Source: JADLGH01 sp964586675 (GTDB taxonomy: Bacteria > Desulfobacterota_D > UBA1144 > Nemesobacterales > UBA2774). Taken from it: a DNA stretch of 31,756 bases. The notes under the pieces were generated by a model. That model was given only the letters and a program-made list of their open reading frames with translations, was not told the origin of the DNA and did no database searches. Below are positions 16,292 to 24,117 of this stretch, in pieces (the stretch's first letter is position 1; each line of letters starts with the position of its first letter). The position numbers and the translations under genes are program-made. The stretch is from NCBI GenBank assembly GCA_964586675.1, contig CAZPHQ010000032.1:1-31756 (forward strand), read 5' to 3'.

Positions 16292-16462
16292 TTGACGGCC
16301 GTCATCATATTCCTCCTCCTTTGGACGCCGGTCTCGGTTATGGCCATCTACTTCCTACCCGAGTCTTTCGACCTTCAGGGGAGGCTCGGCCTGGGAATTA
16401 TAGTCTGGCTCATAGGAGCCCTCCTCGGATTTTACTACCTGGTAGCCAGAAAGTGGCGTTGA
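16292..16462 (+). CDS. small two-helix membrane protein
   Basis: A 56-residue open frame starting with TTG at 16292, eight bases after a G-rich AGGCGGGGG. It encodes two hydrophobic helices (about residues 2-20, AVIIFLLLWTPVSVMAIY, and about 33-50, GLGIIVWLIGALLGFYYL), a short polar loop (PESFDLQGR) and a basic tail ARKWR. An in-frame stop lies just upstream, so the start is constrained. Third codon positions are GC-rich like the neighbours, which supports coding. It is divergent from the UMF1 transporter. No family is recognised; it may be a small membrane-bound partner protein. Confidence 0.6.
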   Translation: MTAVIIFLLLWTPVSVMAIYFLPESFDLQGRLGLGIIVWLIGALLGFYYLVARKWR

Positions 16463-16469
16463 ACTTGCC

Positions 16470-16550
16470 GTAATTATTTAAAATTACTGCAATTCCCAGA
16501 TTCTTTCATGCCTGATAGCTCTGGAACTATATTCTATATGGTAATTATTT
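16470..16550 (+). repeat. AT-rich repeats upstream of ferritin, possible operator
   Basis: GTAATTATTT occurs twice (16470-16479 and 16541-16550). The first copy is also half of an exact inverted repeat, GTAATT-ATTTAA-AATTAC (16470-16487). CCTGATA is likewise repeated (16511-16517, 16554-16560). The set lies 100-200 bp before the ferritin gene and could bind an iron-responsive regulator, but no consensus Fur box is seen. Confidence 0.4.
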
Positions 16551-16565
16551 CCGCCTGATAATCAC

Positions 16566-16594
16566 TTGTATTTAGTCCTGTTATGTGCCATAAT
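16566..16594 (+). promoter_or_regulatory. ferritin promoter flanked by an inverted repeat
   Basis: The -35 TTGTAT (16566-16571) and -10 CATAAT (16589-16594) are 17 nt apart. The arms CACTTGT (16563-16569) and ACAAGTG (16602-16608) are exact inverted copies around the promoter, so a dimeric regulator could cover it. Confidence 0.6.
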
Positions 16595-16655
16595 TTTAAT
16601 GACAAGTGGAGGGGCCGGAAGGCGCTCCCGCACATCAATCATAAAGGAGGCTCTT

Positions 16656-17144
16656 ATGCTGAGCAAAGAAATTCAGGACGCCCTGAACAACCAGATAAAA
16701 AACGAATATTTCGCGTCTTACACCTATCTCTCGATGGCGGCGCACTGCGAGTCGCTCAATCTCACGGGCTTCGCCAAGTGGCTGAGAAAGCAGAGCCAGG
16801 AAGAACTGCAGCACGCCATGAAGCTCTTCGATTATATCGTCGACAGGGACGGGCAGGTCGTCCTCCAGGGGATAGAAAAGCCCCAGTCGAAGTTCAAGTC
16901 GCTCGTCGACATCTTTCAGCAGGCCCTCGACCACGAAAGAGAAGTCACCGGGATGATAAACAAGCTCTACGAGAAAGCTCTAAGCGAGAACGACCACGCG
17001 ACGGCTGTCGCGCTTCAGTGGTTCATACACGAGCAGGTAGAGGAAGAAAAATCGGCGACCGAGATCCTCGACAGGCTGAAGCTCGCGGGCGACAACAGCT
17101 CCGCGATACTCCTTCTCGACTCCCAGCTCGCTCTGAGGAGCTGA
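16656..17144 (+). CDS. ftnA: non-haem ferritin
   Basis: A 162-residue bacterial ferritin subunit that oxidises Fe(II) and stores Fe(III) in a 24-mer shell. The di-iron centre ligands are all present at standard positions: E17, E50, H53, E94, Q127 and E130, with Y24 nearby. The four-helix bundle motifs NEYFASYTYLSMAAHCE, QSQEELQHAMKLFDYI and HEQVEEEKSATEIL are typical of the FtnA group. The ATG at 16656 follows a perfect AAAGGAGG; an earlier in-frame codon gives an unsupported 30-residue extension. A sigma-70 promoter with flanking inverted repeat lies just upstream. It is followed by two hairpins. Confidence 0.95.
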   Translation: MLSKEIQDALNNQIKNEYFASYTYLSMAAHCESLNLTGFAKWLRKQSQEELQHAMKLFDYIVDRDGQVVLQGIEKPQSKFKSLVDIFQQALDHEREVTGMINKLYEKALSENDHATAVALQWFIHEQVEEEKSATEILDRLKLAGDNSSAILLLDSQLALRS

Positions 17145-17150
17145 TGAATA

Positions 17151-17216
17151 GCCGCTCCTTCGCGGCCTGATTTGAAAACCACCAGCACGGGGTGGGGGTA
17201 GCCCCCTGCCTCGTGC
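17151..17216. terminator. paired hairpins between ferritin and a convergent hydrolase
   Basis: A small stem GCCGC/GCGGC (17151-17155 with 17162-17166) is followed by a long imperfect stem from GCACG (17185) to CGTGC (17216) whose centre pairs GGGGG with CCCCC. Neither is followed by a good T run, so this is a probable, possibly bidirectional, transcript end. Confidence 0.5.
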
Positions 17217-17229
17217 CAATCCTTTAAAT

Positions 17230-18225
17230 TCAATTAGTGTGCTGCCTGGCTCGGATGCGGTTTTCTAGCTTTATAATCTCGCCCGGCCAGCCGGGGTCTA
17301 CGGTCCCCGATCTCAGCCATTTCAGCGGGATGTGCCAGAGCTTCTCCTCAAATTTACTGTTAAAAAACGGGAAGTGGCCTATGGAAGGCTCTCCGATAGA
17401 CGCGGGCGATATCCTGAGATGGGTGCGTCGGCTGCCGGTGTAGTACGCGAGGAGGCGCTCCGTGGCCGGTATGGTGCCGAACTCGTCGTCCGTTACGCTG
17501 ACAGCGAGCATTGGAGCGGTGAGCGCGGCGAATAGATCGAGGACCCTCTGCTTGTCGGGATAGCGCGCCGCCCAGCTGCTGCCCGGAACATCTTCGAAGC
17601 GCCGCCGGCTCCGGGCCCAGTCCCTGACGACCCCCTTCGGCGTGTCTTCGAGCCATCCGAATCTCTTTCCGGGGAAGTAGCCGAAGAGGAGAGCCGCGAG
17701 CGGCATTACGACGTGCCATTTCGCGAACATCCTGATGCGCTCGCGGGGCGCATAGTCGGGCCAGTATGCGTACTGCGCTCCCATTGTGAAGACCCGGCGT
17801 ATGAGCCGGTTCGATTCCGCGAAGCCGACGAGGAATCCGCCGACGCTGTGCGCGGCCACGTCTATCGGGCGGCCGGGAAATGTATTCGCGGCGAATCTTA
17901 TCACGGCGTCGAAATCGAGCCCGCCCCAGTCTATCCATCCGGCGTCGAATCCTTTTAAAGTAGCCGGCCGGGACTCCCCTATTCCGCGGTAGTCGTAAGT
18001 GATAACATCGAACCCGTTCCTGAAGAGAAAAGAGGCGAAGCGGGAATAGTATCTGCACCTGACGGAGTTCGCGGCGTTTATTATGACGACCGACGTATCC
18101 GGAACAGCGGCCTCCCTGTGCCGCCACAAAAAGCCCTTGATAGTGAAGCCGTCGGCCGCGCGTATCGACACGGGCTCGCCCGGCTTATGCGTTTCTTCGG
18201 GCTCCGCTTTTTGAGCGGTTGTCAT
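17230..18225 (-). CDS. alpha/beta hydrolase
   Basis: A 331-residue hydrolase of the alpha/beta fold. Visible motifs are an oxyanion region VVIINAANSVRCRYYS, YDYRGIGES in strand 4-5, a nucleophile elbow AHSVGG (A replacing the usual G before HS), an acid near TDDEFGT and a late His in SIGHFPF. No signal peptide is present, so it acts in the cytoplasm. The group resembles uncharacterised esterase/lipase-like hydrolases; the substrate is unknown. ATG 18225 is preferred over the TTG two codons earlier because GGTGGG lies eight bases upstream. It converges on the ferritin gene and follows the methyltransferase in the same direction, about 130 nt away. Confidence 0.85.
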   Translation of the reverse strand: MTTAQKAEPEETHKPGEPVSIRAADGFTIKGFLWRHREAAVPDTSVVIINAANSVRCRYYSRFASFLFRNGFDVITYDYRGIGESRPATLKGFDAGWIDWGGLDFDAVIRFAANTFPGRPIDVAAHSVGGFLVGFAESNRLIRRVFTMGAQYAYWPDYAPRERIRMFAKWHVVMPLAALLFGYFPGKRFGWLEDTPKGVVRDWARSRRRFEDVPGSSWAARYPDKQRVLDLFAALTAPMLAVSVTDDEFGTIPATERLLAYYTGSRRTHLRISPASIGEPSIGHFPFFNSKFEEKLWHIPLKWLRSGTVDPGWPGEIIKLENRIRARQHTN

Positions 18226-18354
18226 GGGCAACCCACCCGCGGCGCGGGTCAGGCGTTCGCCCGCGCAGCGCCAGTATCAGAATATAGTTCAGGGAAAACC
18301 CGATAATTCAACACCGCGCGGCCGCGCGTCCAAGTCTCCGGAGTCTATCGCGAG

Positions 18355-19143
18355 TTACGGCTTTCTGGCGAAGAAATTTACGCCGTGGACGCGGAGGTCC
18401 TTCGATACCTTTGTCTCGGCGGTCGTATTCCTGAAGCAGTCGAACCGCTCCCTTATCTCGCAGCCCGTGAATCCCGCCGCCGCGGCTACATCCGGCAGCT
18501 CGTCCTCCACGAGCGCACCGGCTATGCATGCGGCCCAGAGGTCCGGGTTTTCCCTGGCCTCGGGCTTGAGCTCCCTCACGACGACGACGTCCGCCATGTA
18601 GAGCCTGCCGCCGGGCTTTAGGACACGGCGTATCTCGCCGAACACCCTGTCCTTGTCCGGGGCCAGGTTTATGACGCCGTTCGATATTAATACGTCGACG
18701 CTTTCGTCTTCCACAGGAAGGTCTTCATAGAAGCCTTCCCTTATTTCGACGATGCCGGAGAGACCCGCCTTTAACGCGGAAGAGGCGGCCGAGTCGCGCA
18801 TGGCCTTGGTCATGTCCACCCCTATAGCCTTTCCGGCGGTCCTCGTGCGCCGGGCGGCGAGGAGTAGGTCCATTCCCGCGCCGCAGGCGTGGTCGAGCAC
18901 CGTCTCTCCCGGCAGAATGCTCCCTATGCGGAGGGGGTTCGCCACGCCTGCGAACCGGGCGACGCATTCTTCGGGGAGCGCGGCTAATTCTACTCTATCG
19001 TATTTAAGATAGTCGCAGGCGTAATCGCCGCCCCTGTGGAAATGAAAGCTCCCCCCGGGCTCGCGCGCAACGCGGTCGTAGGTTTCCTGAACCTTCGCCC
19101 GGAGATAATCGACATCGAATCCCATCGGACATGTAGTAGCCAT
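18355..19143 (-). CDS. SAM-dependent methyltransferase, ArsM-like
   Basis: A 262-residue class I methyltransferase. The SAM site is seen as VLDHACGAGMDLLLAARRT (motif I) and AIGVDMTKAM, followed by SVDVLISNGVINLAPDKDRVFGEIRRVLKPGGRLYMADVV. The last stretch and the following DLWAACIAGALVEDEL are very close to arsenite methyltransferases. The Cys that ArsM enzymes usually carry in SNCVINL is Gly here, while the Cys in AACIAGAL and an N-terminal Cys (DYACDYL) are kept. It may therefore be an ArsM relative with a changed metalloid site or another substrate. ATG 19143 follows AAAGGAGG, which sets the start. No ars genes are adjacent. Confidence 0.8.
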   Translation of the reverse strand: MATTCPMGFDVDYLRAKVQETYDRVAREPGGSFHFHRGGDYACDYLKYDRVELAALPEECVARFAGVANPLRIGSILPGETVLDHACGAGMDLLLAARRTRTAGKAIGVDMTKAMRDSAASSALKAGLSGIVEIREGFYEDLPVEDESVDVLISNGVINLAPDKDRVFGEIRRVLKPGGRLYMADVVVVRELKPEARENPDLWAACIAGALVEDELPDVAAAAGFTGCEIRERFDCFRNTTAETKVSKDLRVHGVNFFARKP

Positions 19144-19485
19144 GTTATTAAACCTCCTTTTAATTTTGTCGGCCCCTGAGCGCCGTACCCGGTATAAGTG
19201 CAATACGCATGCCAGAGGCGGATTTGTGTGTAGACTAAGCCGGTTACGATTCCCGCCCCGGTTTATCTCCATTTCCCGAGCTTCGTCAACCGTCGATAAT
19301 CGCGAAAACAGCGCAGCGAAATTTCATAACTAGCGAAATCTCGTTAAACGATTCGGAAGAATGCAGTATCGCGTATGTCTCTTTAATTACTGAATATTTT
19401 GACAATTCTTCAGGCATGGCACGACCTGTGCAATTAGGGCTGTCAGAATTGAAAAACAAAAATCTTATACGGGAGGAATTAGAAT
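19144..19485. other. divergent intergenic region
   Basis: No gene is seen between the methyltransferase and the OsmC-family gene. AGCGAAAT occurs twice with a 17-bp offset (19315-19322, 19332-19339), and a TTGACA (19399-19404) could be a -35 for the downstream gene, though no good -10 follows at the proper distance. A GGGAGGA ribosome site precedes the ATG at 19486. Confidence 0.5.
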
Positions 19486-20056
19486 ATGTCGCAGGAAGCT
19501 GCAGTTAAGGATTTAACGGACACGATTTTGAACGGTGTGAACGTCGATGCTATTTTTCGCGCGATAGCTCTTCTGGGCTCAAACCCGGAGGCCGCGAGGT
19601 TTAAGTTCAGGAACAGGAACAGGTGGATCTCGGGCGGGCTCAACAGGTCGTTTATAAATAGTTACTACGGCGCGCTCGAGGAGCATACGAGAGTGGCAAC
19701 GTTCGTTCTCGACAACGACGAGCCGCCCGTTCTTCTCGGGGAGGACAGGGGCGCGAACCCTGTCGAGCAGGTTCTCCACGGCCTTGCGGGATGTATCACG
19801 ACGACGCTCGTATACCACGCGGTGTCCAAGGGCATAAAGATAGACGAGATTCGAGGGCGACCTCGATCTCAGGGGTCTCCTCGGGCTTCCGGGCGCGAAG
19901 CGAAACGGTTACGACGAGATAAGGGTGAACGTCAGGATCAAGTCCGACGCCGGGAGGGAGGAGATAGAGGAGCTTGTGAAGCTCGCCCAAAGACGCTCCC
20001 CCGTTTTCGACATAGTCTCGAACCCGGTGCCGGTGAAGGTGAGCCTCGAAGCGTGA
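19486..20056 (+). pseudogene. OsmC-family protein, interrupted by a frameshift
   Basis: Residues 1-122 read as an OsmC/Ohr-like protein (NRWISGGLNRSFINSYYGA; PPVLLGEDRGANPVEQVLHGLAGCITTTLVYHAVSKGIKIDEI) with the conserved reactive Cys in LAGCITTTL. After DEI at about 19851 the frame is lost, but the next frame continues the family at once (EGDLDLRGLLGLPG, GYDEIRVNVRIKSDAGREEIEELV, SPVFDIVSNPVPVKVSLEA) to the TGA at 20054-20056. A single extra base near 19852 explains it and restores a product of about 189 residues, the normal size. It could be a real mutation or a sequencing error. OsmC proteins detoxify organic peroxides. The ATG has a strong GGGAGGA upstream. Confidence 0.88.
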
Positions 20057-20114
20057 CCATGGTCTTTGCTTCCGTCCCGACGCCGGCGCATCGGGGCGGG
20101 GCGCGGCCGGGCGG

Positions 20115-20993
20115 TTAAAGGGAGCTGTAGAAAGACGTGAGCTCGTTGATCACGACTTCGGGTTTTTCCTCGGGGAGGAAGTGCCCACAGTCGAGCGGCC
20201 CGCCTCTCACGTCAACGGCCTTCTCTCTCCACGCGGCGAGGACGTCGTATGTCCGGTGGACGAATCCCTTACCGCCCCAGAGGACGAGGAGCGGGCATTC
20301 GATCCTCTTTTCGAAGTCGGCCTCGTCGTGGACGATGTCGATAGTCGCGGCGGCCCTGTAATCCTCGCAGCTCGCGTGTATGGCTTCGGGCGCGCTGAAG
20401 CACCGGACGTATTCCCTGACCGCCTCTTCGTCGAACACGGCTCCGGGCGCGCTCCATCTCCTGAGCTTTTCACGGAGGTAATATTCCGGGTCGCATCCTA
20501 TCATTTTTTCGGGAAGGCCATCGGGCTGGATCAAGAAGAACCAGTGATAGTACCCGGTGGCGAAATTCTTGTCGGCGGTTTTGAACATCGTGTGCGTAGG
20601 GGCTATGTCCATCACGCCCGCGGCTTCTATTCTGCCGGGATGATCGAGCGCGAGCCTGTGCGTGACGCGCGCCCCCCTGTCGTGTCCGGCGACGAAGAAT
20701 TTCCGAAAGCCGAGCGCCTCCATGACTTCTACGCAGTCTTCGGCCATGGCGCGCTTGGAGTATGTAAAGTGATCAGGCGTCGATTCCGGCTTAGAGCTGT
20801 GTCCATAGCCCCTGAGGTCCATGCAGACGACGTGGAAATTCTCGGCGAGCGCGGGCGCTGTAAGCCGCCACATGACGTGCGTCTCCGGGTAGCCATGAAG
20901 GAGAAGGAGCGGCTTTCCCTCGCCGCCGTGGACGAGGTTGATCCGGGCTCCCGAGGTCTCGATATAAGCCTTCTCGAATTTATCTCCGAACAT
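20115..20993 (-). CDS. haloacetate (fluoroacetate) dehalogenase-like alpha/beta hydrolase
   Basis: A 292-residue alpha/beta hydrolase with a cap domain. The elbow GHDRGARVTHRLALDHP carries nucleophile D105 with R106 and R109 in the positions that bind the carboxylate in fluoroacetate dehalogenase. D129 (MDIAPT) and H271 (CGHFLPEEKPE) complete the triad. The cap has H150-W151 (YYHWFFLIQPDGLPEKMIG) and Y212 (EDYRAAA), matching the halide pocket His-Trp-Tyr of that enzyme. It is therefore expected to cleave C-halogen bonds in haloacetates; an epoxide hydrolase role is less likely without the cap tyrosine pair. ATG 20993 has no strong ribosome site. It converges with the OsmC gene. Confidence 0.85.
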   Translation of the reverse strand: MFGDKFEKAYIETSGARINLVHGGEGKPLLLLHGYPETHVMWRLTAPALAENFHVVCMDLRGYGHSSKPESTPDHFTYSKRAMAEDCVEVMEALGFRKFFVAGHDRGARVTHRLALDHPGRIEAAGVMDIAPTHTMFKTADKNFATGYYHWFFLIQPDGLPEKMIGCDPEYYLREKLRRWSAPGAVFDEEAVREYVRCFSAPEAIHASCEDYRAAATIDIVHDEADFEKRIECPLLVLWGGKGFVHRTYDVLAAWREKAVDVRGGPLDCGHFLPEEKPEVVINELTSFYSSL

Positions 20994-21426
20994 CCGGAGT
21001 AATTATATGTGAAACCTGCCGGCGTATACAGCGTAGGAGAAGAGGAGATTCAAAGCACAGGCCATGCGCCGGTTATCAGCGCACACTGCGCGCCCTCTTT
21101 TTCCAAGTGGAAGATAAGAAAGACAAAAGGCTGGATTCCCGATACGAGCGTTGATACTAAAGATGGTAAGTTGCTAGTGAGACTTGATAAACGTTTGCGC
21201 GATAAGGTAACGGCGTCCGATTCCTCGCTCGCTCGAAATCGTTGGGAATGACAGAAAGATGGAGTCGCGGCCGGGTGCCGCGACGTCAGATTCATGCACG
21301 CATTGTGTGCCGGATTCCCCGATTGCCTTACTCCACAAGCGTCCATCAAGTACTGCTCGTAACTTAAGGCCGGCTCCTCCCACACGGACAACAGGAGCTG
21401 TGAGCGCCGGCGATCGGTATCTAAAA
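20994..21426. other. non-coding stretch holding a MITE-like element
   Basis: No protein family is recognised here. An 80-codon plus-strand frame (21009-21251) is present, but its second half is simply the translated inverted-repeat element at 21135-21249 and its first half has no ribosome site or homologous motif. The remainder, 21250-21426, shows no clear feature. Confidence 0.55.
21135..21249. repeat. MITE/REP-like element with inverted ends
   Basis: The left end ATTCCCGATACGAGCG (21135-21150) is an imperfect inverted copy of the right end (21230-21249, whose reverse complement is ATTCCCAACGATTTCGAGCG). The 115-bp unit has no open frame of its own. Such ATTCCC...GGGAAT elements are commonly dispersed in many copies in bacterial genomes; only one is in this window. 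Confidence 0.5.
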
Positions 21427-22110
21427 TCAGTACACCCAGCCGAAGGCGAGGTCTACGGTGCTTTCGTTGTTGAGGTCGCTCGCGGCGATTATCCTGTAGC
21501 CGTAGTCGAGCTTGATAAAGACCGCGTTCGCGAAGGTGTACGACAGACCGCCCGTGAGCACTGTCCTCTCGAACCTCGGATTGTCGAAGAGGTCCTGGCG
21601 CGGATCGAACATGGTGTCGTAGTAATCAATCCTTACGAAGGGCTCCAAGCGGTGGAGGTGGTTCAGGCCGACGTTGTAGCCGAGCTCAGCCCAGGTCGAA
21701 ATCGCGTTGTCCGAAACGGCTGTCCTCGGTACGTCGAGGTTGTTCGAAAGCCTCGCGTTTCTTTCCGAGACCTCCGCGGCGTCCCACAAATGCCCCCACA
21801 CGAAGAGGCCGCTTCCGCGCCACCTGCCGTAGTTGAATATGGCGTGCGCGTCCAGGAGGAGTATCGGTGCGTCCACATCCGGAAGGTCGTCCTTGGGCCT
21901 GTTGGCTGAAGTGTCGAAGCCGTAGTATGCCGAGGTTCCGACGAGAAGCCCCTGGTTTAAGAACTTGTAATCGATCCTGCCCACGAGCGCGAGCCCCGTC
22001 GCTTTTATAGTTTCGAATTTTCCCTTGTGTCCGTCCTGTACCCAGTTAAGAGAGCCGAAGCCTGTAGGGTCGAGGCCGTTTATGACCTGGAACGTATGGT
22101 AACTCCTCCT
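21427..22110 (-). pseudogene. outer-membrane porin, 5'-truncated
   Basis: The open frame gives about 227 residues of alternating beta-barrel strands: VINGLDPTGFGSLNW, ALVGRIDYKFLNQGLLVGTSAYYGF, AILLLDAHAIFNYGRWRGSGLFVWGHL, HRLEPFVRIDYYDTMFDP, TVLTGGLSYTFANAVFIKLDYGYRI, ending LAFGWVY. This is the C-terminal half of a porin. The frame is closed upstream by TAG at 22111-22113, no signal peptide is present, and no ATG/GTG/TTG occurs before a GTG at 21984 in the middle of a strand. The gene therefore lacks its beginning and is probably a remnant. The last residue is Tyr, acceptable for a barrel C-terminus. Confidence 0.75.
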
Positions 22111-22439
22111 CTATATCCGCAGGCCCCGGAAGAGCCCGCATATATGAGACGGCCACCTTGTCAAGATAAAAAGTTAATGATAAGAGGTTATTAAGTGCGA
22201 TTTGCTGCCAAGTGGTAATAGTTGCCGTTGTTTCTGGAATTAGTGTATTTACAATAGTGCATATTCCTTATCTCGAATCATATTATTAGCGCATATGCAA
22301 TTATATTGTAGAGCAGGCGCTATAAAGAGGATTGATTCCGGACACATATGACGCTTTTCTGTCTGAGGTAACCAGGGCGCCGGAAGGTCGATTCGCGGGT
22401 GTAAATCAGAATTCAGTGACGAAGGGAGAGATCACATGC
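22111..22439. other. AT-rich intergenic region
   Basis: Between the truncated porin and comM. The middle (22160-22320) is AT-rich and reads like promoter or decayed DNA. A plus-strand frame starting TTG 22332 runs into the comM antisense strand and has no motif or ribosome site. No family, repeat or RNA was recognised. Confidence 0.5.
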
Positions 22440-23969
22440 TCAGACCGTGCCACGGTCGAGCGACCTGTATTGTATCGCCTCGGAGATGTGACGGGCGAGA
22501 ACGCTCTCCGAGCCGTCGAGGTCGGCCACCGTGCGGGAGACCTTGAGTATCCTGTCGTAAGCCCGGGCGCTGAGGCCGAGCCTGTCAATCGCGGTTTGAA
22601 GGAGGCTCGCGCCCTTGTCGTCGGGCTTCGAATATTTCCTGACCATGGAGGGCGACATCTGGGAGTTCGAGTGAATTTTTGATCTTTTAAAGCGCGCCTT
22701 CTGAATCTCGCGCGCGGCGTTTACGCGGGATTTTATGCCGGCGGAGGTCTCTCCCGGGGCGTCGTCCGTAAGCTCTCTGTATCTCACCGGAGGCACTTCG
22801 ACGTGGATGTCTATCCTGTCGAGAAGGGGCCCGGATACCCTCGCCCTGTACTTGTGTATCTGTATGGGCGAGCAGGTGCATTCCTTCAGGGGATCGCCGT
22901 GATAGCCGCAGGGGCAGGGGTTCATCGCGGCCACCAGCATGAATATCGCGGGATAGGTTATCGAGGTTATGGCCCTCGATATCGTGACGACGCCGTCTTC
23001 GAGCGGCTGCCGCAGAACTTCGAGCACGTTCTTCCTGAACTCCGGAAGCTCGTCTAAAAACAGCACCCCGTTATGCGCGAGGCTCACCTCTCCCGGCTTC
23101 GGGACGGCTCCGCCGCCGATGAGGCCGGCGTCGCTTATCGTATGATGGGGCGGCCTGAAGGGTCTTGTCGCGAAGAGTGACGAGTGGTCGGGAAGGAGTC
23201 CGGAAACAGAGTAAATTTTCGTCGTTTCGAGGGCCTCGTCGAAGCTCATGTCCGGCAGTATCGTCGGGAGCCTTCGCGCCAGCATTGTCTTCCCCGTGCC
23301 GGGGGAGCCTATCATGAGGACGTTGTGCCCTCCGCTCGCGGCGACTTCGAGCGCGCGCTTCACATGCTCCTGCCCTTTCACCTCCTGGAAGTCGACGTCG
23401 TAGCTGCCGGCCGCCGTGAAAATGGAATCGACGTCTATCACTGTCGGCTCGATTTGCCTTTTCCCGGAGAGGAATTCGACTGTCTCCTGGAGGGACTCCA
23501 CGGCCAGGACATCTATTCCGTCGACGACGGCCGCCTCCTCCGCGTTTTCCTTAGGGAGTATGATTCCCCTGAGGCCCGCGGCTTTAGCGCATATCGAGCT
23601 CGGGAGCGCTCCCTTCACGGGCTTGATCCTGCCGTCGAGAGAGAGCTCGCCGAGTATGACGTAGCTTCGAAGAAGGCCCTGCTCGATAAGGCCTGTCGCG
23701 GAGAGTATCCCGAGAGATATCGGGAGGTCGAACGCGGAGCCTTCCTTTCTCACGTCGGCCGGGGCGAGGTTGACGGTTATCCTGCGGGCCGGGAAATCGT
23801 ATCCGCAGTTCTTTATTGCGGCTCTGACCCTTTCCTTACTTTCCTTGACCGCGCCTTCAGGCAAACCGACAGTGCTGAACTGCGGAACGCCGAATGCGAG
23901 ATCGACCTCCACATCGACTATGTATGCGTCAACCCCGAGCACCGCGCTTGAAAGGACTTTGGAAATCAT
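22440..23969 (-). CDS. comM: ComM/YifB family Mg-chelatase-like AAA+ ATPase
   Basis: A 509-residue protein of the YifB/ComM family; ComM is a hexameric helicase that promotes branch migration during natural transformation. The N-terminal ChlI/Lon-like domain covers residues 1-170 (VDVEVDLAFGVPQFSTVGLPEGAVKESKERVRAAI; VNLAPADVRKEGSAFDLPI). The AAA+ core has Walker A GSPGTGKT (221-228), Walker B GVLFLDELPEF, and a Cys cluster CPCGYHGDPLKECTC. The C-terminal domain ends with RIDIHVEVPPV and DRILKVSRTVADLDGS. Start ATG 23969 matches the family MISKVLSSAVLGVDAYIVDVEVD-type beginning. A promoter lies directly upstream. With comF in the same window this hints at competence, but both genes are widespread. 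Confidence 0.95.
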   Translation of the reverse strand: MISKVLSSAVLGVDAYIVDVEVDLAFGVPQFSTVGLPEGAVKESKERVRAAIKNCGYDFPARRITVNLAPADVRKEGSAFDLPISLGILSATGLIEQGLLRSYVILGELSLDGRIKPVKGALPSSICAKAAGLRGIILPKENAEEAAVVDGIDVLAVESLQETVEFLSGKRQIEPTVIDVDSIFTAAGSYDVDFQEVKGQEHVKRALEVAASGGHNVLMIGSPGTGKTMLARRLPTILPDMSFDEALETTKIYSVSGLLPDHSSLFATRPFRPPHHTISDAGLIGGGAVPKPGEVSLAHNGVLFLDELPEFRKNVLEVLRQPLEDGVVTISRAITSITYPAIFMLVAAMNPCPCGYHGDPLKECTCSPIQIHKYRARVSGPLLDRIDIHVEVPPVRYRELTDDAPGETSAGIKSRVNAAREIQKARFKRSKIHSNSQMSPSMVRKYSKPDDKGASLLQTAIDRLGLSARAYDRILKVSRTVADLDGSESVLARHISEAIQYRSLDRGTV

Positions 23970-23990
23970 AATAACGGGCTAATTATAACC
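23921..23990. repeat. left copy of comM 5'-end direct repeat
   Basis: This segment (first 16 codons of comM, start codon and -10 element) matches 28488-28557 in the same orientation at 62 of 70 positions with no gaps. The 38 bases 23953-23990 differ at only one place. The two copies bound the sigma/anti-sigma/FAS1 segment, 4567 bp apart. Confidence 0.85.
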
Positions 23991-24010
23991 CGCAAGAAAT
24001 CATTTGTAAT
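23982..24010 (-). promoter_or_regulatory. comM promoter
   Basis: On the minus strand the -10 is a perfect TATAAT (complement of 23982-23987), 17 nt from ATTACA (complement of 24005-24010), a 4 of 6 match to -35. The -10 and the sequence down to the start codon are duplicated at 28534-28557. Confidence 0.6.
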
Positions 24011-24117
24011 ATTTAGCCAATAAAAGAAGTAGATATAAACATCAATCTCCGGTTGTGCGAAAGGAGCGGTTATCTTTACGGACTCTATTTAATTTAAGGG
24101 CAGTTTAATGAGAGAAG

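Noticed and set aside
19845..19860. Programmed frameshift in the OsmC-family gene
   Set aside because: No slippery heptamer or downstream pseudoknot is visible, and the family is not known to use recoding.
21009..21251. 80-codon plus-strand frame
   Set aside because: Its second half is the translated MITE-like element and the first half has no initiation signal, so it is unlikely to be a gene.
22332..22682. Plus-strand frame beginning before comM ends
   Set aside because: Most of it is antisense to comM, with a TTG start and no ribosome site; no family resemblance.
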